From: Streptomyces sp. NBC_01689
Lineage (GTDB): Bacteria > Actinomycetota > Actinomycetes > Streptomycetales > Streptomycetaceae
Assembly (NCBI RefSeq): GCF_036250675.1
Contig: NZ_CP109592.1
Location: 186,001 to 250,000, forward strand
Direction of reading: 5' to 3'
DNA length: 64,000 nucleotides
Part shown: positions 46,669-54,596 of the stretch, in pieces
Layout: each line of letters starts with the position of its first letter
Numbering within the stretch: position 1 is the stretch's first letter
Translations under genes and position numbers: made by a program
Notes under the pieces: generated by a model
What the model saw: only the letters and a program-made list of their open reading frames with translations
Databases searched by the model: none
What the model was told of the DNA's origin: nothing

Positions 46669-47676
46669 TCAGGTCCGTACGCCGGGTGCGGGTGCCCGCG
46701 CGGGTGGTGCGGCGAGGGTGCGGTCGGCGTCGGGGAGCCAGGAGCCCGGCGGCTGTTCGAGCCAGTCCTCGGCCGCGCCGAGTATCCGCGCGGCCTCGGC
46801 CAGCGCCCGCACCCCCGGGTGACGAAGACCGCGGCGCCAGACCAGGGAGACGGGCGAAAGAGGCACCGGGTCGGTCAGCGGACGCAGGGCCATCTCCGGC
46901 ACGTCCGAGAAGTCGACGTTGGCCAGGACCGACCAGCCCCGCTTGCGCATGACCCGCCGGAACTCGGCCTCGCCCTCGATCTTCGGGAAGGGCGGTGCCA
47001 GGTCGATGCCGCGGCCCGCGAACAGGGCGCGCGCGTAGTCCGTCCACTCGGTGGTGTCCTCGTTGCCCGCGGCCGCGTACACGGTCTCCCCGGCGAGCGC
47101 GGCCAGCGGCACCCGGGGCAGGGCGGCCAGCCGGTGGCCGGGGGGCAGGTGCACCGCCAGCCGGTCGTAGCGGATCAGCCGGTGTTCCAGGCCGGCCCGG
47201 ACCGCCCTCGGCAGCCCGGCGACACGGCCGAAGGAGACGTCGAGCCGGCCGGCCGCCATCTCGGCCGCCGCCCGCGTCAGGCCGCTGTGGAACCGGGGGA
47301 CGAACTCCACGCCGGGGGCGGCCTCCCGGGCCGCCGCCAGCACGCGCGGGCCGGTGGCGCCGTGCAGCGCGACGTCGACGATCAGCGGGCGGACGTCCTC
47401 CTCGGGCGGGGCATGTTCCAGTTCCCGGCCCAGCTGTTCCTGGGCGGCCAGCACGTGCCGCACGACGGGCAGCAGCCGGTGCCCCTCACGGGTCAGGGCC
47501 ACATGCCGGGTGTCCCGCTCGAACAGGGCCCTGCCCCACACCCGTTCCAGCTGCCGGATGTCCCGGCTGAGCGCCTGCTGCGCGACGAACAGCCGGGCGG
47601 CGGCGCGGGTGAAGTGCAGCTCCTCGGCGACGGCCACGAAGGCACGCAGCAGTCTGGGGTTGATGTCATGACGCAC
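46669..47676 (-). CDS. LysR-family transcriptional regulator
   Basis: 335 residues. The N-terminal winged helix (LLRAFVAVAEELHFTRAAARLFVAQQALSR) precedes a periplasmic-binding-protein-like effector domain from about residue 90. GTG start. It is encoded just downstream of the aminotransferase-like gene on the same strand (87-base gap). LysR proteins bind long imperfect palindromes, so it is one candidate for recognising the TTGCCAA/TTGGCAA sites in this region. Confidence 0.9.
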   Translation of the reverse strand: MRHDINPRLLRAFVAVAEELHFTRAAARLFVAQQALSRDIRQLERVWGRALFERDTRHVALTREGHRLLPVVRHVLAAQEQLGRELEHAPPEEDVRPLIVDVALHGATGPRVLAAAREAAPGVEFVPRFHSGLTRAAAEMAAGRLDVSFGRVAGLPRAVRAGLEHRLIRYDRLAVHLPPGHRLAALPRVPLAALAGETVYAAAGNEDTTEWTDYARALFAGRGIDLAPPFPKIEGEAEFRRVMRKRGWSVLANVDFSDVPEMALRPLTDPVPLSPVSLVWRRGLRHPGVRALAEAARILGAAEDWLEQPPGSWLPDADRTLAAPPARAPAPGVRT

Positions 47677-47763
47677 GCCCCCATTCTCACCAACCGGGCC
47701 CGGACCCTCACGCGACGGTCCCGCGGCGCGGGCCGCCCCGGTCCCCGCACGGGCGTCGCGGGG

Positions 47764-49065
47764 TCAGGGCGCGGGGCACAGGGTCAGATGGCGGCGGGCG
47801 GCGGGGCGGGGAGCGGCCTTCCCGGCGGGGGTGCCGGTGCGGGCGGCCGGGCGGGGAGCAGCGGGGTGCGGGCGTTCCTCGCGGACGACGGCCCGCAGGG
47901 CGTGGCCGAAGCGGGTGATGTCGTCGGGGGTGGTGCCGCGGTGCAGGGACGCGCGCAGGGAGGTGCCCGCGGGGTGGTCCAGGAGCGGGATCTCCTGGGC
48001 GACGGTCTTCCACAGGAGGACGCCGCGGGCCGCGAGTTGTCTGCGGACCAGTGCGGCGGGCAGTTCCCGGTGGCGGAAGGCGAGGATGCCGGACTGGACC
48101 CGGCCGGGTGTGATCAGTTCGGTGCCGGGGGTCTCCTCGACCGCGGCGCGCAGCGCGGGCAGCAGGCGCAGCCCGCCGGGTCCCGGGGGCCCGGTGAGGG
48201 CGGCCGCGTGGTGGGCCAGGGCGGCTTCGAGGCCCGCGACGGCCGCGTTCTGCGGCGGCGGACGGTGGGCGAGGCTCTCCTCGAACGTCTCCCTCAACGA
48301 GGCTGCCAGGTAGGCGAATCCGACGTCGTGGGGGCCGCGCAGGAACCTCCAGCCGTCGCCGGTCAGCAGATGGCATCCGATACGGGCGGCGTCCACGGGG
48401 AGCTGGCCGGCCGAGTAGGAGGCGTCGACGGCGTACAGGCACCGGTACGGGGCGAGGATCCGCCCCACGGCTTCGACCGGGTTGACGATGCCGCGGCCGG
48501 AGGGGACGTGGACGACCGAGACGAGGGCGACGTCGTCGTCGATGTTGCGGGCCATCCAGTCCAGGTCCAGGTCGCCGTCCTCGCGCAGCGGTACGACCTC
48601 CAGCCGGCAGCGCGTGCGGTCGCGCAGGGCGTACAGGGCCGTCAGGTTGGCCACCCCCTCGTAGGGGGTCGTCCAGATCCGGTCGCCACGGCCGGGACCC
48701 AGGCCGCGGACCAGCGCGTCGAAGGCGGTGGCCGCGTCCGTGACCACGGCGGTGTCGGCCGCCGGGACACCGAGCAGGGCGCCGAGACGGTCGTGGACCG
48801 CGGTACGCAGGACGTGTTCGAGGTGTTCCTCGAGTTCGTGCGGTCCATGACGGTCCTCACGGGCCGCGCAGTCGACGACGAGCTCGCGCACGGCGGCCGG
48901 CATACGGCCCCAGCCCGCGGTGTCCAGGTGGACCGTCCGGCCACCCGCGCCGCCCGGGCCACCCGCGCCGCCCGGGCCACCCGCGCCGCCCGGGCCGCCC
49001 GGGCCGCTCCGGTCGTCCTGTCGGTCCTTCTCATCCTGATCCGTCGATGACGGCGTCGCGTTCAT
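47764..49065 (-). CDS. class V aminotransferase-like protein lacking the PLP lysine
   Basis: 433 residues with the fold-type-I pattern of EgtE/isopenicillin-epimerase proteins: VHVPSGRGIVNPV, LYAVDASYSAGQLPVD and TTP near the phosphate site. The segment after GCHLLTG, where relatives have a Schiff-base Lys before (F/W)LRGP, reads GDGWRFLRGP. Arg therefore replaces Lys (DNA near 48345 checked). A normal PLP reaction is unlikely. The N-terminus has a Gly-Pro-Gly-Gly-Ala collagen-like run. The ATG follows GGGGAGG. A TTGCCAA palindrome lies 82 bases upstream. Confidence 0.8.
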   Translation of the reverse strand: MNATPSSTDQDEKDRQDDRSGPGGPGGAGGPGGAGGPGGAGGRTVHLDTAGWGRMPAAVRELVVDCAAREDRHGPHELEEHLEHVLRTAVHDRLGALLGVPAADTAVVTDAATAFDALVRGLGPGRGDRIWTTPYEGVANLTALYALRDRTRCRLEVVPLREDGDLDLDWMARNIDDDVALVSVVHVPSGRGIVNPVEAVGRILAPYRCLYAVDASYSAGQLPVDAARIGCHLLTGDGWRFLRGPHDVGFAYLAASLRETFEESLAHRPPPQNAAVAGLEAALAHHAAALTGPPGPGGLRLLPALRAAVEETPGTELITPGRVQSGILAFRHRELPAALVRRQLAARGVLLWKTVAQEIPLLDHPAGTSLRASLHRGTTPDDITRFGHALRAVVREERPHPAAPRPAARTGTPAGKAAPRPAARRHLTLCPAP

Positions 49066-49146
49066 TTCCGGGGCCTCCCCCCGCTGTCGGGGCCATCGGC
49101 CGCCAGGGCGCGGGGGCCGCTGTGCACGACCCGTCACGACCAAGCA

Positions 49147-49165
49147 TTGCCAACGTGCTTGGCAA
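49147..49165. promoter_or_regulatory. palindromic operator, site A
   Basis: TTGCCAA-CGTGC-TTGGCAA, perfect 7-bp arms, 82 bases before the aminotransferase-like start codon. Confidence 0.8.
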
Positions 49166-49384
49166 TATGTTGCCTAGCGCGAGGGTGCGGTGGCAACACC
49201 GGCTCCGGCGACGCTCTAGCGAACGGGCCGCGGAGGCGCCGCCCACCCCCTTCGGAACAGCGCGGATCGGGCTTCGAAGAGGCCCTGTTGACAAACTTTG
49301 CCAGGCGTTCGCGCAGATGGTGGGGTGTCTCTCGCGGGTCTCCAGTCCATCTCCAGCGGATGCCGAGCAGATCCCTAGTTCGCG

Positions 49385-49403
49385 TTGCCAAGCTTCTTGG
49401 CAA
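49385..49403. promoter_or_regulatory. palindromic operator, site B
   Basis: TTGCCAA-GCTTC-TTGGCAA, the same arms and spacer length as site A, 46 bases before the repeat-protein start codon. A degenerate TTACCAA half site follows. Confidence 0.8.
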
Positions 49404-49448
49404 GAAGTTACCAACACAGATTCGCTTCATTGCCACGGAGGAGCCGTC

Positions 49449-49883
49449 ATGAGGAACATCGCCCGCATCGCCGTCACCACCGCCGCCGTCGCCTCCGCCG
49501 TCCTCACCGTCGGCGGTGTCAGCGTCGCCGCGCAGAACGTCGTCCGCCCGCAGCAGTCGGCGGCCACCACGGCCTCCTCCGCCATCGGATGGCCGGCCGC
49601 GGCCGACTCCTCCTCCGACGAGAGCAACATCGGCTGGCCGAAGGCCACTTACGCCGGTGTCACCGGCGACATCGGCTGGCCCAAGGCGGCCACCGTCGCG
49701 GCCGACGACACCAACATCGGCTGGCCCAAGGCGACCTACGCCGACGCCACCGGCGACATCGGCTGGCCCAAGGCGGCCACCGTCGCGGCCGACAACACCA
49801 ACATCGGCTGGCCCAAGGCCACCACCCAGATCGACGACACCAACATCGGCTGGCCCAAGGCGGCCGGCAGCGCGGCTGTCTGA
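49449..49883 (+). CDS. secreted multi-repeat protein with Ile-Gly-Trp-Pro motifs
   Basis: 144 residues. A Sec-type signal peptide (RNIARIAVTTAAVASAVL, probable cleavage near VSVAA) precedes a linker and then seven IGWP motifs, six of them IGWPKA. Units are 13-15 residues with two alternating types, (N)IGWPKATYA-x-x-TG and (D)IGWPKAATVAAD-x-T, so a 29-residue pair was itself duplicated. No cysteines. GGAGGAG precedes the ATG and a terminator follows. The layout recalls multi-core peptide precursors, or a repeat surface protein. I do not recognise a family. Confidence 0.85.
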   Translation: MRNIARIAVTTAAVASAVLTVGGVSVAAQNVVRPQQSAATTASSAIGWPAAADSSSDESNIGWPKATYAGVTGDIGWPKAATVAADDTNIGWPKATYADATGDIGWPKAATVAADNTNIGWPKATTQIDDTNIGWPKAAGSAAV

Positions 49884-49965
49884 CGGGCACGGGCGCCGCA
49901 GCGGACCACCGGGCCGCCGCGCCCGCCGGGTTCACCCGGCCCACCACCGGATCCACCGAATCTTG

Positions 49966-49998
49966 AGGCCCCCGCCGGCAGTGCCGTGGCGGGGGCTT
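49966..49998 (+). terminator. intrinsic terminator of repeat-protein gene
   Basis: A 9-bp stem, GCCCCCGCC with GGCGGGGGC, around an 11-base loop that itself can pair, followed by TTCGGT. Confidence 0.75.
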
Positions 49999-50124
49999 CG
50001 GTCGTGTGCGGGGCCCGCGCGGCGACCGGCCTGAGCACGCGTCCACGGCGGCTCGAGCGGCGTCCGGCACGGTGCTGCTCGGAGCACCGCTTCACCTCTC
50101 CCGTGTCCGGAAGGAAGTCGCCCG

Positions 50125-50448
50125 ATGGCCCACGTACCGTGGAACGCGAAATTCGAGGACGTACTGCGCCAGGGCCTGACGGGGCTCGGCAAGGACAAGG
50201 CGCCCGCGGCCGACGTCCCGATGGAGGCCTACGGGCTGGACTCGATGGCACTCATCGGCATCGTCGGCGCACTGGAGTCGGCGTTCCGGGTCAGCCTGGC
50301 CGGCCAGGTCGTCATCCCCGTCCACACGCTGACCGCCGGTCAGCTGTGGGGCATCCTCTCGGCCGCGCTGCAGCCGGCCTGGGACGAGAGCCGCCCCTCG
50401 GCAGCCGGCCGGCGCACACGCGACCTGGGCCCCTGGGCCGTCGCCTGA
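50125..50448 (+). CDS. stand-alone acyl/peptidyl carrier protein
   Basis: 107 residues. The attachment serine is in AYGLDSMALIGI, within a complete four-helix carrier pattern, and a disordered Arg-rich tail of about 20 residues follows. GGAAGGAAG stands before the ATG. It is transcribed in the same direction as the repeat-protein gene but lies behind that gene's terminator. A discrete carrier near a single-module NRPS is likely to hold a starter or tailored amino acid. Confidence 0.88.
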   Translation: MAHVPWNAKFEDVLRQGLTGLGKDKAPAADVPMEAYGLDSMALIGIVGALESAFRVSLAGQVVIPVHTLTAGQLWGILSAALQPAWDESRPSAAGRRTRDLGPWAVA

Positions 50449-50609
50449 CCGCTGCCGGACACCGCGGCGTCGACCACCGCGCTCCTCCCCCGCGCACTCC
50501 CCGCCGACGTACGACGACGCTCCCGGCAGCGCCCGGGACACCACCTCCGCGAAACCTCCGGCGCCCGGCGCCGCCGCGGGGGCGGCCGCCCCTGAACCAC
50601 CGCCGGCAA

Positions 50610-50645
50610 AGGCCCCCGCCGGTCACAGCGCCGTGACGGGGGCCT
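50610..50645. terminator. bidirectional terminator
   Basis: AGGCCCCCG pairs with CGGGGGCCT, with an inner GTCAC/GTGAC stem, between the convergent carrier-protein and AAC(3)-like genes. It includes the AAC(3) stop codon. Confidence 0.5.
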
Positions 50646-51504
50646 CCCGTACGCCGGTCATGTTCGGTGCCACACCCCAGGCGCTCAGGTCCCGGTGCCG
50701 CTCCAGCCAGCCGCAGGCCAGGTCCACGAGTCCGGCGACCGGGCACAGCAGGGCACGGGCCGCACCGAGAGGACCCTCCCGGACCAGACCGGCGCGGACG
50801 GCGCGGTCGCCGATGCGCGCGTAGTCACCCTCGTACATGACGAGTTGGTCGCTGTCCTGCCAGACGGTGGTCCCGTCGTCGCCCGCGCGGGGCACCCGCA
50901 TGCGGTGGACGCGGCGCCCCGGGTAGGGGGTGAGGTGTTCGGCCAGGTGCAGGACGGTGCACTTGTCCCAGCCCACCCCGATCATCAGGACCTTCGCGGC
51001 CGCACCGCCCAGCGCGGTCAGCGGGCTGCGCGCACCCAGGCCGTAGGGCAGCGGGTGGGCGGCGAGCAGGGCGGGGGCGGCCGGGCCGGAGGCGGCCAGC
51101 GAGTAGAGCGGGTGCGGGGAGCGGCGGGCGCCGGGCAGGGTCCGTACGAACTCGGGGAAGCGGCCCAGCCGGGGCTGGACGGGGTGCACGTCCGGGTCGA
51201 ACGGGGGCAGGGACGCCCTGACGCGGGGCCACCACGTGGGCGGCACGGGCCGCTGGACCCAGGTCGCCGGGTCGGTCAGGTAGGTGGTGAAGGCGGGTAC
51301 GACGAGGGTTCCCGGCGCCCCGACGGCCTCCCGCAGCGCCGACAGCAGGGCGACGGGACCGCCCACCGTCCAGCCCAGGGCGCTCAGGGAGGTGTGGACC
51401 ATGACGACGTCGCCGCGTCCGACGCCCAGGGCCCGCAGGTCCCGGGCCAGTTCGCGGCCGCTGTAGGGGCCGGGGGTGCGGGCGTCCGCGGCGGGGTGCA
51501 GCAT
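50623..51504 (-). CDS. AAC(3)-family N-acetyltransferase
   Basis: 293 residues of the antibiotic N-acetyltransferase AAC(3)/YokD/FrbF superfamily. Characteristic segments are VMVHTSLSALGW, TLVVPAFTTY, the HPLYSLAASG loop and MIGVGWDKCTVLHLAEH. Members transfer acetyl from CoA to an amino group of aminoglycosides or of a pathway intermediate. CGGAGGC precedes the ATG. It ends the operon that starts with the 45-residue peptide, so acylation of that product, or self-protection, is more likely than general aminoglycoside resistance. Confidence 0.88.
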   Translation of the reverse strand: MLHPAADARTPGPYSGRELARDLRALGVGRGDVVMVHTSLSALGWTVGGPVALLSALREAVGAPGTLVVPAFTTYLTDPATWVQRPVPPTWWPRVRASLPPFDPDVHPVQPRLGRFPEFVRTLPGARRSPHPLYSLAASGPAAPALLAAHPLPYGLGARSPLTALGGAAAKVLMIGVGWDKCTVLHLAEHLTPYPGRRVHRMRVPRAGDDGTTVWQDSDQLVMYEGDYARIGDRAVRAGLVREGPLGAARALLCPVAGLVDLACGWLERHRDLSAWGVAPNMTGVREAPVTAL

Positions 51505-51626
51505 CCGTGCCTCCGGTCTCTGCCGTGTCCGCGGTCCGCCGTGTCCGCGGTGCCCGTGACGGCTGGGGTCCGTGTCCCTGCGTCTCTATGGCTCTATGTC
51601 TGTATGTCTCTATGTGTCCGTGCCGC

Positions 51627-51675
51627 TGTGTGTCCGTGTGTCTTGGGGTCAGTTGTGTGTCCGTGTGTCTTGGGG
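51627..51675. repeat. 22-bp direct repeat
   Basis: TGTGTGTCCGTGTGTCTTGG plus GG occurs at 51627-51648 and 51654-51675, overlapping the 3' end of the exporter gene. The flanking 70 bases are also GTCTCTATG/TGTCCG-like low-complexity sequence. Confidence 0.8.
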
Positions 51676-52923
51676 CCGGTCCAGGGCGGGCTGGTCCGCG
51701 GCGGGCCGGGGTGACGGCACCTCCGCGGTGGAGGCCGCGGCGGCCGCGCGTACCGCCGGCTGGACGAGGAGGGCCGCGGCGGCGAACAGGACCGCGGCCG
51801 CCGCCCAGCCGAGGCCGGAGCCGTGCCCGATGAACGCGGTCAGGACCAGCGGGCCGATGATCGACTGCAGGCCGTGGTGGAGCTGGAAGGCGCCGAGGTA
51901 CTCGCCGCGCCGGTCCTCGGGGGCCAGGCCGATGCCGATGCCGAAGGACCCGGCCGCGTGCCACAGTTCGGCGCCGGTCATCACCACGAACGCGGCGCAC
52001 ACCAGGAACCCGGCCGTGAGGGCGTCCAGTTGACCGGTGGGGATCAGGAGCAGGCAGGACGCCGCGCCGGCCAGGCCCGCACGGCGGGCGAGGCGGGCGG
52101 CGCCGGGCAGGTCGTCGCTGCCCCTGGCCGCCCGGACCTGGAGCAGCACGCACAGCACGGTGTTGAGCCCGATGAGCAGGGGGGTGAGCACGGTGGGCAG
52201 ACCGGTGCCGACGACGATCCACAGCGGGATGGCCACCGCCAGCACGGAGTCGTGCAGCGACAGCGCCGCGTTGACCGCGACGACCCGCAGGAACGGCTTG
52301 TCGCGCAGCGCGGTGAAGCGGCCCGAGGCGGGCGGGGCCGGGCGGGCGGCGGCCGCGGGCAGCCGGTGCACCAGCAGGCCCGCCACCAGGAACGTGACGC
52401 CGTTGGCGAGCGGGATGACCTGGAGGGCGCCGCGGGTGCCGACGGCGAGCAGGACCGCGGCGGCGAGCGTGCCCAGGCCCATGCTGGCGTTGCCGACGGA
52501 GCGGATCGCGGCGCGCGCGTTCACCCGGTCCTGGCCGGGGACGAGTTCGGCGATCAGGGACATGAAGGAGGGGCCGGTGCCGAACTGCAGGGCGCCCACC
52601 GCCACCGCCAGGACGACGAACTGCCAGGCGGTGTGCACGGCGGGCAGCGCGAGGTAGCCGCAGCCCAGCCCGATCAGCAGCCAGGTCAGCAGCGGGCGGG
52701 CCCCGGTGCGGTCGGCGACCATGCCGAACAGCACCGAGGCGAGCAGGCCGGTCAGTCCGGCGGCGGACAGCGCCAGCCCGATCTGGGCCGGGCTCAGGCC
52801 CGTGACCTGGGTGAGGTAGACCGCGGAGCCGGACATGTACAGGCCCACGCCGATGCCGTCGATGCCGTGCAGGACGGCGAGCTGCCGTGCGGGGCCCTTC
52901 AGGCTGGCCGGGAACAGGGGCAT
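51649..52923 (-). CDS. MFS transporter
   Basis: A 424-residue permease predicted to have 12 spans. It carries the loop 2-3 signature (FGMVADRTGARPLL) and an R-x-x-x-N-A motif (RAAIRSVGNASMGLG). Placed inside the peptide/oxygenase operon, it is the natural candidate for exporting the mature product. The C-terminal tail is Asp/Arg/Pro-rich. A run of heptamer repeats separates it from the GNAT gene. Confidence 0.88.
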   Translation of the reverse strand: MPLFPASLKGPARQLAVLHGIDGIGVGLYMSGSAVYLTQVTGLSPAQIGLALSAAGLTGLLASVLFGMVADRTGARPLLTWLLIGLGCGYLALPAVHTAWQFVVLAVAVGALQFGTGPSFMSLIAELVPGQDRVNARAAIRSVGNASMGLGTLAAAVLLAVGTRGALQVIPLANGVTFLVAGLLVHRLPAAAARPAPPASGRFTALRDKPFLRVVAVNAALSLHDSVLAVAIPLWIVVGTGLPTVLTPLLIGLNTVLCVLLQVRAARGSDDLPGAARLARRAGLAGAASCLLLIPTGQLDALTAGFLVCAAFVVMTGAELWHAAGSFGIGIGLAPEDRRGEYLGAFQLHHGLQSIIGPLVLTAFIGHGSGLGWAAAAVLFAAAALLVQPAVRAAAAASTAEVPSPRPAADQPALDRPQDTRTHN

Positions 52924-52979
52924 GCGCGCTCTCCGTTCGGTCGTACGGCATGACTACGGCTGTGAACTCGGGCTCGGGC

Positions 52980-53035
52980 CTTGGGGCTTGGGGCCTGGGG
53001 CCTGGGGCTTGGTGCTTGGTGCTTGGTGCTTGGGG
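52980..53035. repeat. heptanucleotide microsatellite
   Basis: Eight consecutive C(T/C)TGG(G/T)G heptamers between the exporter and GNAT genes. It lies in the probable operon leader of the exporter, where length change could alter expression. Confidence 0.85.
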
Positions 53036-53058
53036 TTGTCACCGGGTCGGTGTCCGGG

Positions 53059-53598
53059 TCAGGGGGCGGGCGGGCCGGGGCGCAGGGCGGAGTAGAGGAG
53101 TTGGTCGTGCCAGGCGCCGGCGCGCCACTGGGCGCGGCGGATCCGGCCCTCCCGCACGAAGCCGGCCTTCTCCGCGGCGCGTTGCTCGGCGAGGTTGTCG
53201 GCGTCGGTGCACACCTGGACGCGTTCGGCCCGGGTGTGGGTGAAGAGGTAGTCGACGAGCAGGCGCTGCGCCTGGGTTCCGATGCCCTGGCCGCGGTGGG
53301 CGGCGAACAGGCCGATAGCGATCTCCCAGCAGGCGGAGGTCTCCACGCGTCCCCACGCGCGGCGGAACCACTCGACGCGTCCGGCGAGGGTGTCGTCGAC
53401 GGTGACGGACAGCATGTTCTCGTCACCGCCGAGCAGGCCTCGCTCGTCGAGCAGTCCCCGCAGCCGCAGGGTGGGCGTGTGCCCGAACCACTGGTAGGGG
53501 CCCGGTCCGTCGGGCCCGGCGAACTCCGTGTCGAACCGGTCGAGGTCCGCGGAGGTCACCGGGCGCAGGACGGTCGCCGGGCGCAGCACCGGTCTCAT
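53059..53598 (-). CDS. GNAT N-acetyltransferase
   Basis: 179 residues of the RimJ/RimL-like GNAT class. The acetyl-CoA loop is AAHRGQGIGTQAQRLLVDYLF, and NLAEQRAAEKAGFVREG is motif B. Such enzymes acetylate amino groups of peptides, proteins or small molecules. The ATG overlaps the stop of the oxygenase gene (ATGA), tying it to the same pathway. Confidence 0.9.
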   Translation of the reverse strand: MRPVLRPATVLRPVTSADLDRFDTEFAGPDGPGPYQWFGHTPTLRLRGLLDERGLLGGDENMLSVTVDDTLAGRVEWFRRAWGRVETSACWEIAIGLFAAHRGQGIGTQAQRLLVDYLFTHTRAERVQVCTDADNLAEQRAAEKAGFVREGRIRRAQWRAGAWHDQLLYSALRPGPPAP

Positions 53599-54596
53599 CC
53601 GAGGTGCCTGGCCTTGAGCCGTACGGCCTGTTCGAGCACCTGGGTCTCGTCCGCCGCGCCGAGGGTGCGGGTGAGCAGGGCGCGCAGCCGGGTGAGGCGT
53701 TCGGCCAGGGACAGTTCGTGGTGGCCGCGGGTGAGGGCCTCGAACTCGGGCAGGCCGAGGAGTTCGGCGAGGAAGACGTCGGCGAGGTCCCGGGGGGTGG
53801 GTTCCTCGATGGTGACGGCGATGTGGAGTGAGGTGCCGATGCGGGCGGTGGCGGAGTGCGGGGTGCCGTGCGGCATGTAGAGCACGTCGCCGGGGCGCAG
53901 GGTGACCTCCATGCGCCGGTCGTAGGGGATGACGCCGCCGGTGTAGCGGTCGGAGTCGCTGGTGGAGGTCTCGTCGAGTCTGCCCACCACCCAGTCCTTG
54001 ACGCCGGCGATCTGAAGGACGAGGACGTGGGAGCCGTCCATGTGGGCGGCGATGGCGGTCTTGCCGGGCGGGCTGAGGAAGACGAACGACTCGAGTTCGG
54101 CGCGGAATTCGGGTGCCAGGGCCTGTACGAGGGCGCGCAGGCGGGGGTGCCAGTGTTCGGGCTGGCTGAACTTGAAGGTGCCGCCGGCCGCGAAGTCCGC
54201 CTTGATCTGGGCGGGGTTGATGTAGCCGGGGACGTGGTGGCCGACGACGGTGCGCGAGCGGGTCATCTCGGAGACGGCGGTGCGCACGCCTTCGTCGAAG
54301 GCGGTGAAGTAGGGGCGGATCAGCAGCCCGCAGTCCACCTCCTCCCACATCTCCTGCTCGGTGATCAGGCCGGTCAGGTCGGCCGAGGCGCGGAAGACGG
54401 CGGGCTGGGCGGCCCAGTGGTCGCGGAAGAACGCGTCGGTGTCGCCGACCAGGTCCTTCAGGGTGATCCGGGGGGCCGGGACGGCGTCGTCCGATGCGGC
54501 CCCGGTGGTCTGCGCGGCCGAAGTGGGCTGTGCGGAGCGGGCGTTGACGGTTCCTGCGGTGTCCGGGGTGGGCCGGCGCTCCTGGGCGGTGGTCAT
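53595..54596 (-). CDS. JmjC/cupin-type Fe(II)/2-oxoglutarate oxygenase
   Basis: 333 residues. A low-complexity N-terminal tail of about 40 residues precedes a cupin-8/JmjC-like domain. The iron triad is His-x-Asp in AHMDGSH and the distal His in PHGTPHSA. FKFSQPEHWHPRL and FVFLSPPG are typical of bacterial asparaginyl/arginyl-hydroxylase-like proteins. A C-terminal helical dimerisation domain follows. Likely hydroxylates a side chain of the operon's peptide. Coupled at both ends by ATGA. Confidence 0.88.
   Translation of the reverse strand: MTTAQERRPTPDTAGTVNARSAQPTSAAQTTGAASDDAVPAPRITLKDLVGDTDAFFRDHWAAQPAVFRASADLTGLITEQEMWEEVDCGLLIRPYFTAFDEGVRTAVSEMTRSRTVVGHHVPGYINPAQIKADFAAGGTFKFSQPEHWHPRLRALVQALAPEFRAELESFVFLSPPGKTAIAAHMDGSHVLVLQIAGVKDWVVGRLDETSTSDSDRYTGGVIPYDRRMEVTLRPGDVLYMPHGTPHSATARIGTSLHIAVTIEEPTPRDLADVFLAELLGLPEFEALTRGHHELSLAERLTRLRALLTRTLGAADETQVLEQAVRLKARHLG

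Larger units (their letters stand above)
49066..49448. promoter_or_regulatory. divergent promoter region
   Basis: 383 bases between the aminotransferase-like and repeat-protein genes. It is less G/C-rich than the surroundings and holds two copies of the 19-bp palindrome (listed separately), a partial half site TTGCCTA near 49170, and a TTGACA element near 49288. Confidence 0.7.

Noticed and set aside
49629..49880. CRISPR-like or satellite DNA
   Set aside because: The repeats are in frame, keep the protein motif IGWPKA through synonymous changes, and lie behind a signal peptide and ribosome site, so they are coding.
50623..51504. Aminoglycoside resistance gene
   Set aside because: It is of the AAC(3) superfamily, but its position at the end of a peptide-modification operon and the wide substrate range of relatives make a general resistance call unsafe.
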